Origin: Ahaetulla prasina
Taxonomy: Eukaryota; Chordata; Lepidosauria; Squamata; Colubridae
NCBI RefSeq assembly: GCF_028640845.1
Contig: NC_080540.1
Coordinates: 138,049,920-138,113,919, forward strand
Length of the DNA stretch: 64,000 bases
Reading direction: 5' to 3'
Shown here: in pieces, positions 62,698 through 64,000 of the stretch
Numbering within the stretch: the first letter of the stretch is position 1
Layout of the letters: each line of letters begins with the position of its first letter
Notes under the pieces: generated by a model
Told to the model about the DNA's origin: nothing
Database searches by the model: none
Seen by the model: only the letters and a program-made list of their open reading frames with translations
Made by a program: the position numbers and the translations under genes

Positions 62698-63417
62698 ATG
62701 AGGGATCCAAACCTTAGTACAGAGAACAAGAAGTTCAGAACCACTAAAGGAGATTTGCTTTGTATAAAAGAAATAAGGAAAATATTTTTGGCAAGGTATG
62801 TTACCAGAATGCCATTCATATCGTCCTTCTGGAGCTTCATCGCATCTTGGTCAGGAGGACGAAATGGAAATATGAAGGAGCAGGCATGCCTAACAGAAGA
62901 GGAACACATCCCTTGGCTTGAACCCAGAGCCATTTTTGCTGCAGTACTTGCTGCTCAATCAGCTATTGCTGGCCATGAAGGCATTCATAACCAGAACACT
63001 TCATTTACAAAAGATATGAACCACTCATGGAATTGTTTGACAAAGCTCAAGCAACCTCCACATGCTGTGGTCATGTTATCTTATGGCCTTCTAGCAAAAT
63101 GGGGGAAAATAAATTTAATAAATAAAAATAATGTGGTTGCTATCTTTTTCAAATATACATTCATGTATATAAGCAGATTTATTCCAGATGTCAAGGAACA
63201 GCTGCCAGAAATAAGTGATTTACCTGTTTTGGAAAAGGCAATATTTTCTACTATCAAAGGATGCACAGAAATGTGTATTACTATGACAGATTTTGTGGTA
63301 TCTTACAATAGTATTTTGAACTGGTTGTATTACAATAGTGAATTCATTAGCAAACCCGTGATTATTGACCATTTAAAAAGAGTAGTTTCCAGCAGATTGC
63401 CTTTCCCAGCAAATTGA
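62698..63417 (+). CDS. Unrecognised 239-codon open reading frame
   Basis: I do not recognise this protein. The frame runs from an ATG to TGA and includes a KGDLLCIKEIRKIFLARYV segment, then WLEPRAIFAAVLAAQSAI, HAVVMLSYGLLAKWGKINL, IPDVKEQLPEISDLPVLEKA and LKRVVSSRLPF. Alternating helical, leucine-rich and charged segments give it a protein-like texture. There is no signal peptide, membrane pattern or catalytic motif that I can name. A competing minus-strand frame of 120 codons (62571-62933) overlaps its 5' part. No splice sites or poly(A) tract were identified. It could be an exon or retrocopy of an unknown gene, a transposon-derived coding remnant, or chance. Confidence 0.3.
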   Translation: MRDPNLSTENKKFRTTKGDLLCIKEIRKIFLARYVTRMPFISSFWSFIASWSGGRNGNMKEQACLTEEEHIPWLEPRAIFAAVLAAQSAIAGHEGIHNQNTSFTKDMNHSWNCLTKLKQPPHAVVMLSYGLLAKWGKINLINKNNVVAIFFKYTFMYISRFIPDVKEQLPEISDLPVLEKAIFSTIKGCTEMCITMTDFVVSYNSILNWLYYNSEFISKPVIIDHLKRVVSSRLPFPAN

Positions 63418-64000
63418 TTTACCACCAAAGGAGTTGTCCACACAGCACACCAATTCCAAAAATACTTCCTCTGATTTAACAAAGGAGTCGATCTCACACT
63501 ATCATGATTATTGGCTTACCCTCTAAGCATAATATTTTCTGATAGTATATTCAATATAGTAGGAAATTCTTGAATGCCCAAAGTGCCTTAAATATACCTA
63601 GAAGCAAAAGCTCATTGATGTGAACAACCAACTCAGTAATACACCCACACATCCCAAATCCAAAGGGATTGGCAATGAACTTGGCAGTCTGTTATAGTTG
63701 CATTGGTAGTAATCATTACGGACTGAGATGGTGAAACAATAATGGTATCTCTCTATTATTCATTACAGTTTGCTAAATTTTACAATGCTCGGCATCAGAG
63801 ATGCAGTCAGCAAGGTTAATGTCAACCGGTGCCAAAAGCAGGAACCATAATTGGCATAGGTACATTCTGAAGGCAACTTTATTGTGGTAGCCAATATATA
63901 GCTCAGCAATTAAAAAACCCCAAACTTACTTAGAACCAAGAAAAGGCGAACTAAATTTGCATCTATCTAGATCACTAGAATCTTATTCCAAGAAAGGTGA
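63418..64000. other. No gene recognised
   Basis: AT-rich sequence after the open frame to the window end, without an evident repeat or exon. Confidence 0.5.

Overview
This is vertebrate nuclear DNA, most likely from a squamate reptile and probably a snake. The coding sequence is split into short exons with GT-AG borders. The repeats are typical of squamates: Sauria-type and other tRNA-derived SINEs, BovB-like, L2/CR1-like and L1 LINE fragments, many small hAT-type elements, and long microsatellites. No bacterial, phage or organellar genes are seen.

The only gene I can support is BAHCC1 (BAH domain and coiled-coil containing 1), on the minus strand. Eighteen coding exons can be placed between 37401 (N-terminal side) and 295 (C-terminal side). 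Their splice phases chain without a break: 5,256 coding bases with 1,751 codons complete apart from the two edge codons. The window therefore holds about the N-terminal two thirds of a protein that is usually about 2,600 residues long. Domain landmarks run in the expected order: a long low-complexity N-terminal exon, a polyglutamine tract, proline/serine/acidic exons, a charged coiled coil, an AT-hook-like segment, a PKKKKRK nuclear localisation signal, and lysine-rich and acidic linkers. The start codon exon lies outside the window or was not recognised. The Tudor-like and BAH domains lie beyond position 1.

Layout: 1-4.6 kb holds six exons. 4.6-15.6 kb is a large intron with a near-perfect 0.86-kb tandem duplication (4756-6473) and a possible conserved non-coding block near 14.1-14.5 kb. 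15.6-18.3 kb holds the AT-hook, coiled-coil and following exons. 18.3-37.4 kb holds the remaining N-terminal exons, separated by repeat-bearing introns. 37.4-64 kb has no recognisable gene and is either the first intron of BAHCC1 or its upstream flank. It is rich in transposable elements, including an L1 3' end inserted into a Sauria SINE with a 17-bp target-site duplication (61.1-62.5 kb), followed by an unexplained 239-codon open frame (62698-63417).

I see no convincing new multi-gene system. The items most worth checking are the 860-bp tandem duplication (real or assembly artefact), the 239-codon frame, the GC-AG intron in BAHCC1, and the datable nested or TSD-flanked transposons.
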